A stretch of DNA of 64,000 bases from Ferrovibrio sp041906005 (lineage in GTDB: Bacteria; Pseudomonadota; Alphaproteobacteria; Ferrovibrionales; Ferrovibrionaceae): positions 248,001 to 312,000 of the forward strand of contig NZ_JAYRJY010000002.1 in the NCBI RefSeq assembly GCF_041906005.1. The letters run 5' to 3'. Shown here one piece after another: positions 1-7,844 of this stretch. The notes under the pieces were generated by a model that did not search any database, was not told where the DNA came from, and saw only the letters and a list, made by a program, of their open reading frames with translations. A program made the translations under genes and the position numbers. Each line of letters starts with the position of its first letter. Within the stretch, counting starts at the first letter, position 1.

Positions 1-113
1 AGCGTCATGGCCAGCACGCGCTTCTCCCATTCGGCATGGAAGCGGATGTGTTCGGGTTCGGGCTTTACTGGACCGAAGCCCATCATGCCGCCCATGTCTG
101 CCGCGCCATTCAT
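1..113 (-). CDS. nthB: Nitrile hydratase beta subunit (N-terminal fragment)
   Basis: Only the first 37 codons are inside the window; the gene continues past the left edge. The visible N-terminus reads MNGAADMGGMMGFGPVKPEP and then contains FHAEWEKRVLAMT, the conserved start of nitrile hydratase beta subunits (known family feature). The beta subunit pairs with alpha to form the heterodimer that hydrates nitriles to amides in the cytoplasm. The ATG lies 25 bp behind the alpha-subunit stop, with an AAGAGGAT ribosome site in between, so the two are translated from one message. The cobalt-insertion activator usually follows and would be outside the window. Confidence 0.88.
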   Translation of the reverse strand, partial: MNGAADMGGMMGFGPVKPEPEHIRFHAEWEKRVLAMT

Positions 114-138
114 GGCGCATATCCTCTTCTTGGGCCGT

Positions 139-804
139 TCATGCCGGCACCTCCGCCGGATCGCGGGCCAGCCCGGTGCCGATCATGCTGTCGCGCGTCA
201 CCAGTTTCGCCAGCCGCTCCTCGCTCCAGCCCTCGGTGCCGGCCGGACGTTCGGGGATGACGAGATAGCGCACCTCGGCCGTGGAATCCCACAGCTTGAT
301 CTGCTTGCCGGCCGGAAGGGTGACGCCGAAATCCTTCAGCACGTCGCGCGGATCGATCACCGCGCGCGAACGGTAGGCCGCCGACTTGTACCAGACCGGC
401 GGCAGGCCCAGCACCGGCCACGGATAGCAGGAGCACAAAGTACAGACGACCATGTTGTGGGTGTCGGGCGTGTTCTCCACCGCCACCATATGCTCGCCCT
501 GGCGGCCGCTATATCCCAGCGACACGATGGCCGCCGTGGCATCCCTGCGCAGCCAGTCGCGATAGGCCGGATCGCTCCAGGCTTTCGCCACCACATGGGC
601 GCCGTTATGCGGCCCGACCTTGGTTTCGTAGGTTTCGATCAGCACATCCAGCGCAGCGGGATCGACATAACCCTTTTCGACCAGGATGCTTTCCAGCGCG
701 CGCACGCGCAGTTCCACATCGCTCAGTTCGCTGCCGTGATGGTGCTCATGACCGTGATGATCATGATGGTCGTGATGATGGTGGTCGTGATCGTGCTGGC
801 TCAT
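139..804 (-). CDS. nthA: Nitrile hydratase alpha subunit, cobalt type
   Basis: 221 aa, cytoplasmic. The metal-binding loop VCTLCSCYPWPVLGLPP is visible, with Cys121, Cys124 and Cys126. Thr between the first two cysteines (CTLC rather than CSLC) is the family signature for cobalt-type rather than iron-type enzymes. The first 23 residues are almost entirely His and Asp (about 13 His), a low-complexity tail that could chelate Co or Ni; this role is inference. The start is only 9 bp downstream of a histidine kinase stop on the same strand, so it appears to be the distal part of a regulator operon, followed by nthB. Thiocyanate hydrolase gamma is the nearest alternative, but the His-rich start and the partner beta subunit favour nitrile hydratase. 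Confidence 0.93.
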   Translation of the reverse strand: MSQHDHDHHHHDHHDHHGHEHHHGSELSDVELRVRALESILVEKGYVDPAALDVLIETYETKVGPHNGAHVVAKAWSDPAYRDWLRRDATAAIVSLGYSGRQGEHMVAVENTPDTHNMVVCTLCSCYPWPVLGLPPVWYKSAAYRSRAVIDPRDVLKDFGVTLPAGKQIKLWDSTAEVRYLVIPERPAGTEGWSEERLAKLVTRDSMIGTGLARDPAEVPA

Positions 805-813
805 GGCCCGAGC

Positions 814-2190
814 TTAGCAAGCCGGCGCCGGCAAAGCCAACACCGCGCGCAGGCCCCGCGGGGTCTGCTCCGGCATATGGTCTTCCAGCCGCAGGGAGCC
901 ACCATGCAGCTTCGCAATTGCAGCAACGAGGCTGAGGCCCAGCCCGACGCCCTCGGCGGCCGAGCGGCTGCTGTCGCCGCGATAGAATCGGTCGGTGGCA
1001 CGGCCCCGTTCTTCTTCCGTCAGGCCAGGTCCGGTATCGGTAACGGTAATGGCAACGCCATTCGCGCCGTCCCGCACCAGGCCAAGCCGGATGTTGCCTC
1101 CCGACGGCGTGTATTTGATGGCATTGTCGAGCAGGTTGCCCACAGCCTGGGCCAGCAGCGAGGGATCGCCGTCGGCGGTCAGACCCGGCGCGGTTTCCAG
1201 CGTGAAGCTGAGCCCCCGCGCCTCCGCCGCCGGGCCGTAAAGTTCGGCCGTGTCGGCCACCAGGGCGGCGAGATCGACTGTCTTGAAACCGGCGCGGCGC
1301 AGGCCGCTGTCGATCTCGGCCAGCCGCAGCAGGGCGTTGAATATGCCGATCAGCCGGTCGATGCCGCCAATGGCGGCGGCGACCTCGTCCAATGTTGCTT
1401 CCGGCCCTTCGGCGCGGCGCAGCAGGCTTTCCAGCCGCGCCCGCACCTCGGCCAGCGGCGTGCGCAGGTCATGGGCGATCGCGTTCGATACATTGCGCAC
1501 GCCTTCGATCAGCTGCTGGATCTGGTCCAGCATGCGGTTGATCGTTTGCACAAGCTGGTCGAACTCGTCGTTCCCCGGACCGGCCGGGACGCGGCGGGCC
1601 AGATCGCCCTGCACGATGGCGGTGGCGGTGCGATTGATGTTTTCGATGCGGCTTTGCACGCCACGGCGCAGCAGCCAGCCGCCGAGCAGCGCGAAGCCCA
1701 CGACGACGGCGCCGATCCAGATCAGGCTGCGCAGGAACAGGTTGCGGATCGCCACCCGCTCCTGCACGTCGCGGCCGACCAGAAGCTGGTAATTGCCCGG
1801 CAGCACCACATGCAGGATGCGGGTGGCATGCAGCTTGCCGCGATAGACCAGCTCCACCTCGTACCAGCCCGGCGCTGGCCCGACCTTGAGCGGCCAGGCA
1901 TCCACATTGCCGCCCAGCGGGCGCAGGCGCGGATCGGTGAGCAGGTAGATCGCCTTGCCATCGGCGGATTCCGCTTCGACACGCTCGTTCATTGTCTGGA
2001 TCGCGCCGGCCAGGCCGAAATCGCTCAGACGGTCGCCGATCGCCCGCGTGTCGGCGGCAATCACCGCATCGGTTTCACGATCCAGATAACCAGTGGTGTT
2101 CCACCACAGCAGGCCGACCAGCAGCAGCGACGAGGCGATGAACAGGGCCGCATAGCCCAGCGCCAGCCGCAGCGAGGTCGAATGCAGCAT
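814..2190 (-). CDS. Sensor histidine kinase (HAMP / HisKA / HATPase_c)
   Basis: 458 aa inner-membrane kinase. A first membrane helix lies near residues 9-30 and a second near 155-176, enclosing a periplasmic sensor of about 120 residues without a recognised fold. HAMP follows (about 177-230), then the H-box NAIAHDLRTPL with the phospho-acceptor His240, and a C-terminal ATPase with NLLDNAIKYTP (N box) and DTGPGL (G1). The ATG lies 1 bp after the stop of the response regulator, so the pair is translationally coupled. The linked HtrA protease and multicopper oxidase suggest an envelope or metal-stress input (inference). The nearest named relatives in architecture are CusS/QseC-like kinases; the ligand cannot be read from the sequence. 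Confidence 0.92.
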   Translation of the reverse strand: MLHSTSLRLALGYAALFIASSLLLVGLLWWNTTGYLDRETDAVIAADTRAIGDRLSDFGLAGAIQTMNERVEAESADGKAIYLLTDPRLRPLGGNVDAWPLKVGPAPGWYEVELVYRGKLHATRILHVVLPGNYQLLVGRDVQERVAIRNLFLRSLIWIGAVVVGFALLGGWLLRRGVQSRIENINRTATAIVQGDLARRVPAGPGNDEFDQLVQTINRMLDQIQQLIEGVRNVSNAIAHDLRTPLAEVRARLESLLRRAEGPEATLDEVAAAIGGIDRLIGIFNALLRLAEIDSGLRRAGFKTVDLAALVADTAELYGPAAEARGLSFTLETAPGLTADGDPSLLAQAVGNLLDNAIKYTPSGGNIRLGLVRDGANGVAITVTDTGPGLTEEERGRATDRFYRGDSSRSAAEGVGLGLSLVAAIAKLHGGSLRLEDHMPEQTPRGLRAVLALPAPAC

Positions 2191-2191
2191 G

Positions 2192-2872
2192 TCAGGCCTC
2201 GGCTGCCATCATGTAGCCTGCGCCGCGCACGGTTTTCAGCAACGGCTTTTCCGTGCCGGCATCGATCTTCTGGCGCAGGTTGCTGATATGCACGTCGATC
2301 ACGTTGGTTTGCGGATCGAAATGGTATTCCCACACGTTTTCCAGCAACATGGTGCGCGTCACCACCTGGCCGGCATGGCGCATCAGGTATTCCAGCAGCT
2401 TGTATTCGCGCGGCTTCAGCATGATCGCCTTGCCGCCGCGCGTGGCCTGGCGTTTCAGCAGGTCGAGACTGAGATCGCCGACCGCCAGCATGGTCTGGGC
2501 CGGCACCGTGCGGCCCCGTCGCACCAGGGCCTGCAGCCGCGCCTCCAGCTCCCCGTAAGCAAAAGGCTTGGTCAGGTAGTCGTCGCCGCCGGCGCGCAGG
2601 CCGCGGATGCGTTCATCCACATCCGCCAGCGCGCTCAGGATCAGGATCGGCGTGGCATTGCCGGTGCGCCGCAGGGCGTCGATGATCCCCAATCCATCCA
2701 CGCCGCCCGGCAGCATGCGGTCCATGATGATGGCGTCGTATTGCTCCGTGGTGGCCATGAACAACCCGTCACGGCCGTTATCGGCGTGGTCTACGGTATG
2801 GCCCGCTTCGCCCAGTCCCTTGCGGACGAACTGGGCGACCTGCGGATTGTCTTCAACGATCAGAAATTTCAT
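2192..2872 (-). CDS. OmpR-family response regulator
   Basis: 226 aa. The receiver domain (1-120) carries the acidic pocket (Glu7, Asp8), the phospho-acceptor Asp51 in IIMDRMLPG and the conserved Lys102 in YLTKPFA. The C-terminal half is a winged-helix DNA-binding domain of the OmpR/PhoB type, with LKPREYKLLEYL and the terminal VRGAGYM. It begins 5 bp after the protease gene and ends 1 bp before the histidine kinase, so protease, regulator and kinase form one operon. It probably controls its own operon and envelope or metal-stress targets (inference). It resembles CusR/QseB-type regulators, but no specific regulon can be assigned. Confidence 0.93.
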   Translation of the reverse strand: MKFLIVEDNPQVAQFVRKGLGEAGHTVDHADNGRDGLFMATTEQYDAIIMDRMLPGGVDGLGIIDALRRTGNATPILILSALADVDERIRGLRAGGDDYLTKPFAYGELEARLQALVRRGRTVPAQTMLAVGDLSLDLLKRQATRGGKAIMLKPREYKLLEYLMRHAGQVVTRTMLLENVWEYHFDPQTNVIDVHISNLRQKIDAGTEKPLLKTVRGAGYMMAAEA

Positions 2873-2877
2873 CGTCT

Positions 2878-4353
2878 TCAGGCCAGTTGCAGGGCCAGAT
2901 AATAGGTGGTGCCGTCGCGCCTGACCAGCAGGGTGACCGCCTCCTTGTGCTGCTTGCGGGCCGCCTGGATTTCCTGCGCCGCCTCGGCCGGATTCGCCAC
3001 CGCATGGCCGGCCACGCCCAGGATCACGTCACCCGGCCGAACGCCGCTGTCTTCGGCCTTGCTGTCGGGCGCGACCTCGGTCACCACCGCGCCCTTGCCG
3101 TCATCGAGGCCCAGGCGGGCGCGCAGTTCGGGCGTCACCGGCGCCAGCGCCAGTCCGACGCGCTCTTCCTTGCCGGCCTCGTCCAGCGCGGCGCTCTGTT
3201 CGGCCGGCTGGCTGCCGACGGTGAGGCTTAGGCTGGTTTCGCGACCGTCGCGCCAGACCTGCAGCTTCGCCCTGTCGCCGGCCTTCAGACCGGCCACCTG
3301 CGTCGCCAGGTCGCGCGGATCGCGGATCGTGCCGCCATTCAGCGCAATCACCACATCACCCTGCTTCAACCCTGCCTTCGCGGCCGGGCCATCAGCCTGC
3401 ACATCGTTCACCAGCACGCCGTTGCTGTCCTTGCGGCCAACCGCCTTGGCCAGCGCCTCGGTCATCGGCTGCATGGTGACGCCGAGCCAGCCGCGTTCCA
3501 CCTTGCCGCTGGCCTTGAGCTGGGCGATCACGCTGCCGGCCAGGTTGGACGGCACGGCAAAGCCGATGCCGACATTGCCGCCATTGGGGGTGTAGATCGC
3601 CGTGGCGATGCCGATCACCCTGCCCGACTGATCAAACAGCGGACCGCCGGAATTGCCCGGATTGATCGGCGCGTCGATCTGCAGGAAGTTGTCGTAAGGG
3701 CCGTTATTCAGGTTGCGGCCGCGCGCCGAGACAATGCCGGCCGAAACACTGCCGCCCAGCCCAAACGGATTGCCCACGGCCACCACCCAGTCGCCGATAC
3801 GGGCATGGTCGGAATCGCCGAAGGCCACGTAAGGCAGCGGCGTCTTGCTCTCGATCTTCAGCAGGGCCAGGTCGGTTTTTGCATCGCGACCCTTCACGAC
3901 GGCGGGAAGCTCACGACCGTCCTCCAGGGTCACCACGATCTTGTCGGCGCCATCCACCACGTGGTTGTTGGTGACGACATAACCGGCAGGATCGATGATG
4001 AAGCCGGAACCCAGCGCATGCTGCGGTCCGCTTTTGCGCTGCTGCTGTTCGCTGAACTGGCGGAAGAATTCCTCAAACGGCGAGCCGGGCGGGAATGGCG
4101 ATTGCGGCAAGCGCTGGGCCTGGCGGGTCGCCTTTTCGGTGGTGGCGATATTCACCACGGCGGGCTTCACCTTCTCGACCAGATCGGCGAAGGACGGTTT
4201 GGCGACAAGCTGCTCGACCGGCGTGGCGGGCAGAGCCGCGTCATTCGCGGCAAGGGCGCGGGCGGCAAGATATCCGCCACCGCCCGAGAGGATCGTGCTG
4301 GCCAGCAGAATGGCGACGACGCTGTGTTTGATGGAGAGGCGTTTGGCTTTCAT
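2878..4353 (-). CDS. degP: DegP/HtrA-family (Do) periplasmic serine protease
   Basis: 491 aa. The start is the ATG of MKAKRLSIK, preceded by AGGAG at good spacing; an ATG ten codons upstream lacks a site. An N-terminal signal or anchor segment (about 10-35) is followed by a trypsin-like domain with a complete triad: His131 (TNNHVVDG), Asp161 (KTDLALLK) and Ser235 (GNSGGPLF). Two PDZ domains follow (about 275-370 and 395-490). This is the usual Do-family layout, which degrades or refolds misfolded envelope proteins. It is the first gene of a block continuing into the two-component system, so the protease may be both an output and a modulator of that system (inference). Confidence 0.94.
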   Translation of the reverse strand: MKAKRLSIKHSVVAILLASTILSGGGGYLAARALAANDAALPATPVEQLVAKPSFADLVEKVKPAVVNIATTEKATRQAQRLPQSPFPPGSPFEEFFRQFSEQQQRKSGPQHALGSGFIIDPAGYVVTNNHVVDGADKIVVTLEDGRELPAVVKGRDAKTDLALLKIESKTPLPYVAFGDSDHARIGDWVVAVGNPFGLGGSVSAGIVSARGRNLNNGPYDNFLQIDAPINPGNSGGPLFDQSGRVIGIATAIYTPNGGNVGIGFAVPSNLAGSVIAQLKASGKVERGWLGVTMQPMTEALAKAVGRKDSNGVLVNDVQADGPAAKAGLKQGDVVIALNGGTIRDPRDLATQVAGLKAGDRAKLQVWRDGRETSLSLTVGSQPAEQSAALDEAGKEERVGLALAPVTPELRARLGLDDGKGAVVTEVAPDSKAEDSGVRPGDVILGVAGHAVANPAEAAQEIQAARKQHKEAVTLLVRRDGTTYYLALQLA

Positions 4354-4452
4354 GGGTCTGCTCCTGTGCAGGTGATGATCCATGTTGCCAAGGTAGGAAA
4401 GCCGGGTTTTCCGGCGCCTGAACGGCGGATTAAATAAATTTAATCTTCGGCC

Positions 4453-5880
4453 TCAGGCCACCCGCAGATAGCCCATCATGCCGGTTTCCTGGTGTTCGAT
4501 GATGTGGCAGTGGAACATCCAGTCGCCCGGCTGGCCGGCGACGAAGGCGATGCGCACGCGCTCCTTGGGCCGCACCAGCACGGTATCGGCCCAATGCGGC
4601 GGCAGATCACGTTCCGACGAGCCCAGCACGCGGAAGGTATGGCCGTGCAGGTGCATGGGATGCTGATGCGGCGTGCCGTTGAACAGCTCGACGATGTAGC
4701 TGCGGCCCGATTTGAGTTCGGCCAGCGGTGGCGGCAACGCCCCCTGCCCCGCTCCTTGGCCCATACCCGGCCAGACCTGGCGATTGATCGACCAGAACAC
4801 CTTCTGCGTCAGGCAGATCTCATCGGGACTGACGCCCATCTGCTTCGCCCAGGCCTGCAGGGCCGGATCGGGATTGCCGGCCAGCAGGGTGAATTCGACT
4901 GTCTGCGCCGCCTTCAGGTCGGGTTGCGGCAGTTCCGCCTCGGGCAGGCGCAAGGTCGCCTTGGTGCTGCGCATCGCCGCGCCGGCGGTGACGATTTTCG
5001 CCAGCACACGCGGCTTCGTGCTGAAGATATCCTGCAGCGGGATTTCGACACCGGCTTTATCCGGCGCGATGAAAGCCACATCGGCGCGCATGGCCGGGCC
5101 CAGACGCCAGCCCTGCAGCGCAAAGGGCGCGCAGGCATTGCCGTCGGTGGCGACCACCACGGCTTTCGCGCCGGGCAGATCAAGTTGCGGGATGCGGGTG
5201 GAATCCAGATTGAGGATACGCAGGCGCACGCGTGCGCCAGGCGGCACGCTGATCGTTGGCGCCACCATGCCGTTGGCGGTGCGCAAGCTGCCGAAACTGC
5301 CGGCCTTGGCCGCGCCGGCATCGGTGAGGAAATCCTCGAAGCCACCATCATGCTTCACGCGCCAGTCTTTCAGCGCGATCACATGCTCCACATCGAACAG
5401 GCCTTGATCGCGCGGATCCTCCACCACCAGCACACCGGCCAGACCCCGGCCCAGCGCCTCGACCGTGTTGCAATGGGGATGGAAAAAGAAGGTGCCGGGA
5501 TCAGGCGGCGCGAAACTGTAGGTGAAGCTTTCCCCCGGCCGCACCGGCGGCTGGGTGATATAGGGCACGCCATCCATCCTGTGCGGCACGCGCACGCCAT
5601 GCCAGTGGATCGCGGTATGCTCGGCCAGCTCATTCTTCAGCGTGGCGGTGAATGCCTCGCCGCGTGTGGCGCGCAGCACGATGGGCAGGGTCGCGTTGCG
5701 GCCATCGTCATAGAGCCAGAGATCGGACGGCCCGACGCAGCCCGGCAGGGTCTTGGGCACCCGCCTTGCCGTGAGCTGGTAGCTGACCGGCAGCGCCGCC
5801 GCGCCGCGCGGCAGCAGGGCGACGGCCGCAGCACCCAGACCCGATTGCAGCAGAGCACGGCGGGTCAGGACAGCAGACAT
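4453..5880 (-). CDS. Tat-exported multicopper oxidase
   Basis: 475 aa with a Tat-type signal (LTRRALLQSG, then a hydrophobic stretch and a likely cut after about residue 29). Copper-ligand motifs are complete: HWHG (His92/His94), HPH (His134/His136), HQHPMHLHGHTF and the C-terminal HCHIIEHQETGMM, which supplies the type 1 Cys and an axial Met. Members oxidise cuprous ions, phenols or metals in the periplasm; substrate cannot be decided here. It lies about 100 bp upstream of the protease gene on the same strand and 65 bp from a tRNA gene. It is clearly different from the second multicopper oxidase at 22.8 kb, being longer and without its Met-rich tail. Confidence 0.9.
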   Translation of the reverse strand: MSAVLTRRALLQSGLGAAAVALLPRGAAALPVSYQLTARRVPKTLPGCVGPSDLWLYDDGRNATLPIVLRATRGEAFTATLKNELAEHTAIHWHGVRVPHRMDGVPYITQPPVRPGESFTYSFAPPDPGTFFFHPHCNTVEALGRGLAGVLVVEDPRDQGLFDVEHVIALKDWRVKHDGGFEDFLTDAGAAKAGSFGSLRTANGMVAPTISVPPGARVRLRILNLDSTRIPQLDLPGAKAVVVATDGNACAPFALQGWRLGPAMRADVAFIAPDKAGVEIPLQDIFSTKPRVLAKIVTAGAAMRSTKATLRLPEAELPQPDLKAAQTVEFTLLAGNPDPALQAWAKQMGVSPDEICLTQKVFWSINRQVWPGMGQGAGQGALPPPLAELKSGRSYIVELFNGTPHQHPMHLHGHTFRVLGSSERDLPPHWADTVLVRPKERVRIAFVAGQPGDWMFHCHIIEHQETGMMGYLRVA

Positions 5881-5944
5881 GAACGGCCTCCGGGAACGGG
5901 GCGCGCTGGCGACGGCTGGCGCAACAGACGACTGTAAAAGTAAG

Positions 5945-6037
5945 TGGCGGAGGGGGCGGGATTCGAACCCGCGGTACGACTTGACATCGTACGGTGATTT
6001 AGCAAACCACTGCCTTCAGCCACTCGGCCACCCCTCC
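5945..6037 (-). tRNA. tRNA-Ser (anticodon GCU)
   Basis: A class II tRNA with encoded CCA. The acceptor stem is GGAGGGG/CCCCTCC, the anticodon stem GTGGT/ATCAC encloses the loop TTGCTAA, giving anticodon GCT, the variable arm is long as expected for serine, and the T arm is GCGGG-TTCGAAT-CCCGC. It reads AGC/AGU codons. No integrase or duplicated 3' end, as an integrated element would leave, is visible beside it. Confidence 0.97.
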
Positions 6038-6109
6038 GCACGCGAGTGGGTATTAACACAGTGTATGCGGGGCCTCTTCTAAGGCCGGGGGCGGTGACTG
6101 TCAACGATC

Positions 6110-6601
6110 CTAAGCCGCTGAAATGGCAGCCGGCTTGCCGCCGGTCCAGGCCACCAACTCGCTGTAGGACAACGGGAAAACCGCGTGCGGATGGCCGGCG
6201 GCGGCATGCAGACGCGGGAACCGGGCCAGACTGTCGTCGATCACGATGGGCAGGGCCTCCACATGGCCCAGCGGGGCCACGCCGCCGATGGCGAAACCGG
6301 TGGCCCGGCGCACCAGAGCGGCATCGGCCCGGCCCGGCGGCGCGCCCAGCCCCAGCGCGCGGCCGAGCGCCGCCACATCGCATTGCCGGTCGCCGGCCAC
6401 CAGGGCCATCACAGGGTTGCCATCTGCCGCGAAAACCAGCGACTTCACGATGGCGCCGACCTCGCAGCCCAGACCGGCCGCCGCCTCGGCTGCCGTGCGG
6501 GCCGCACCGTCCAGCACGATCACCCGTTCGCCGGCCCCGCGCGCCAGCAGCGCTTCGCGCACCCGTTTGACCGAGGCGTTCTCCAGGATGGCTTCCGCCA
6601 T
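6110..6601 (-). CDS. YbaK/EbsC-type aminoacyl-tRNA deacylase
   Basis: 163 aa from MAEAILENASVKRV; a start further upstream would run into the preceding GST gene. The fold of the YbaK/ProX editing family is recognisable by CEVGAIVKSLVF (the conserved catalytic-site Lys), GDRQCD and FAIGGVAPLGH near the end (GxxxP/GH motif). These free-standing proteins hydrolyse mischarged aminoacyl-tRNAs such as Cys- or Ala-tRNA(Pro) in the cytoplasm. The ATG is 2 bp after the stop of the upstream GST gene, so it is the last gene of a GNAT-GST-YbaK operon. The precise amino acid specificity cannot be told. Confidence 0.88.
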   Translation of the reverse strand: MAEAILENASVKRVREALLARGAGERVIVLDGAARTAAEAAAGLGCEVGAIVKSLVFAADGNPVMALVAGDRQCDVAALGRALGLGAPPGRADAALVRRATGFAIGGVAPLGHVEALPIVIDDSLARFPRLHAAAGHPHAVFPLSYSELVAWTGGKPAAISAA

Positions 6602-6603
6602 TC

Positions 6604-7230
6604 TCAGGGCACCTCGAAACCGCGCTGCACGCCGGGGCGCGCCATCAGGCCATCGTGCCAGCGCTTCACGTTCGGATAGGCGCCGAGGTCGATCAGGTGC
6701 CATTCATGGCGTGCCGCCCAGGGCAGGGTCGCCATGTCGGCAATCGAGTATTCCCTGCCGGCGAGGAATTCGTTTTTCGCCAGATGGCCGTCCAGCACCT
6801 TGTAGAGTCGCTGGGTCTCGGTGGTGAAACGGTCGATGGCGTAAGGCACCTTCTCCTTGGCGAAACGCACGAAATGATGGGTCTGGCCCAGCATGGGGCC
6901 GAATCCGCCCATCTGCCACATCAGCCACTGGATCGCCTGCATGCGCGACGGCGCGTCCTTGGGCAGGAACTGGCCGCTCTTTTCGGCCAGATAGATCAGG
7001 ATCGCGCCAGACTCGAACACGGTATAGGGCTTGGCGCCGTAGGCGGCCGGCGGCTCGTGATCGACGATGGCGGGGATCTTGTTGTTCGGATTCACCTTCA
7101 GGAAATCGGGATCGAACTGCTCGTCCTTGCTGATGTTGATGGGGAAGGCCTGATACTTCAGGCCGCTTTCCTCCAGCATGACGGAGACCTTGCGGCCGTT
7201 CGGCGTGCCCCAGGTGTAGAAGTCGATCAC
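6604..7230 (-). CDS. Glutathione S-transferase, Nu-class-like (YfcG/YghU type)
   Basis: 208 aa. The chosen start is a GTG (product begins VIDFYTWGTPNGRK), 10 bp after the GNAT stop with AAGGA seven bases upstream; longer readings overlap the GNAT gene in another frame. The thioredoxin-fold half has TPNG, the active-site motif of Nu-class enzymes that act as glutathione-dependent disulfide reductases, then NNKIPAIVDH and FESGAILIYLAEK of the glutathione site. The helical half contains the AREYSIADMATLPW N-capping motif. It is a close paralogue of the yfcG-like gene at 7.8-8.5 kb, separated from it by a GNAT gene and a palindromic repeat. Cytoplasmic; the substrate is unknown. Confidence 0.87.
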   Translation of the reverse strand: MIDFYTWGTPNGRKVSVMLEESGLKYQAFPINISKDEQFDPDFLKVNPNNKIPAIVDHEPPAAYGAKPYTVFESGAILIYLAEKSGQFLPKDAPSRMQAIQWLMWQMGGFGPMLGQTHHFVRFAKEKVPYAIDRFTTETQRLYKVLDGHLAKNEFLAGREYSIADMATLPWAARHEWHLIDLGAYPNVKRWHDGLMARPGVQRGFEVP

Positions 7231-7240
7231 GGCGGAATCC

Positions 7241-7678
7241 TTACTTGATGTGCTTGAGGAAATGGAAACTGGAGATGCTGTAGCGCTGGCGGAAATAGAA
7301 GCGGTGCGCTTCCGTGCGGTGCGTGCCGGAATCGAGATCCACCACCTTGCGGCCCTCGTGTTTGGCAACGTCCTCCACCCAGTCGAGCAGCAGCGCGCCG
7401 TAGCCGCGCGAGCGGCCGGTGGCGGTGGTGACCAGATCGTCGACATAGATCAGCGGACCATGCACCAGCCGCTCCTGCCGACGGAAGCCGATGCAGGCGG
7501 CCGGCACGCCGTTGCCGTCAGAGGCATAGGCCAGCACGTAGCCTTCCCGGTGCTGGCGCTTCACCCGCGCGACCAGATCGGCGGCATCCTTCAGATGCGG
7601 CCGCAACTCGTGCATCACCGGAAAACAGGCGGCGATCTTGTCGTCGGTATCGGCGATTTCGACCCTGGCGTTCTGCAT
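7241..7678 (-). CDS. GNAT-family N-acetyltransferase
   Basis: 145 aa, a single GNAT domain. The acetyl-CoA pyrophosphate loop is seen as RSRGYGALLLDWVED (R-x-x-G-Y-G), preceded by the beta-4 strand LIYVDDLVTT and followed by VVDLDSGTHRTEAHRFYFRQRY, typical of the family C-terminus. The acceptor substrate cannot be inferred. It is the first gene of a three-gene minus-strand operon with the GST and YbaK genes. Its upstream region contains the palindromic repeat pair, which may isolate it from the upstream GST gene. Confidence 0.87.
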   Translation of the reverse strand: MQNARVEIADTDDKIAACFPVMHELRPHLKDAADLVARVKRQHREGYVLAYASDGNGVPAACIGFRRQERLVHGPLIYVDDLVTTATGRSRGYGALLLDWVEDVAKHEGRKVVDLDSGTHRTEAHRFYFRQRYSISSFHFLKHIK

Positions 7679-7702
7679 GACTCCTCGCTTTCCTCCCTAA
7701 AC

Positions 7703-7834
7703 CGTCATGCCCGGCACAAACAGAGTTCCTGGGCCGGGCATCCTTCCTCTACCGTCATGGCCGGACTTGTCCCGGCCATCCACGTTTTACTACAGAAAAA
7801 CTCGTGGATGGCCGGGACAAGCCCGGGCATGACG
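7703..7834. repeat. Pair of intergenic palindromic (REP-like) units
   Basis: Two related inverted repeats fill this gap. The first has 9-bp arms, ATGCCCGGC at 7707-7715 and its complement at 7733-7741. The second has 32-bp arms at 7753-7784 and 7803-7834 that differ at only two or three positions and enclose an 18-bp AT-richer loop. The wording (CGTCATGCCCGG and CTTGTCCCGGCCATCCACG cores) is that of a dispersed palindromic repeat found between genes in many alphaproteobacteria. In RNA it would form a long hairpin and may stop or protect transcripts. No other copy was noticed in the window. Confidence 0.85.
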
Positions 7835-7844
7835 CGAGGAGCGG

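Noticed and set aside
7..2286. 759-codon plus-strand reading frame opposite nthA and the histidine kinase
   Set aside because: It is antisense to clear genes and its product is Arg/His/Gln-rich low-complexity protein typical of reading GC-rich genes backwards. No ribosome site or domain.
4401..4415. Short GCCGG/CCGGC hairpin between the multicopper oxidase and degP
   Set aside because: Only a 5-bp stem with a short T stretch; too weak to call a terminator.
5945..6037. tRNA-Ser as an integration site
   Set aside because: No integrase gene and no second copy of the tRNA 3' end within the window; flanking genes have normal composition.
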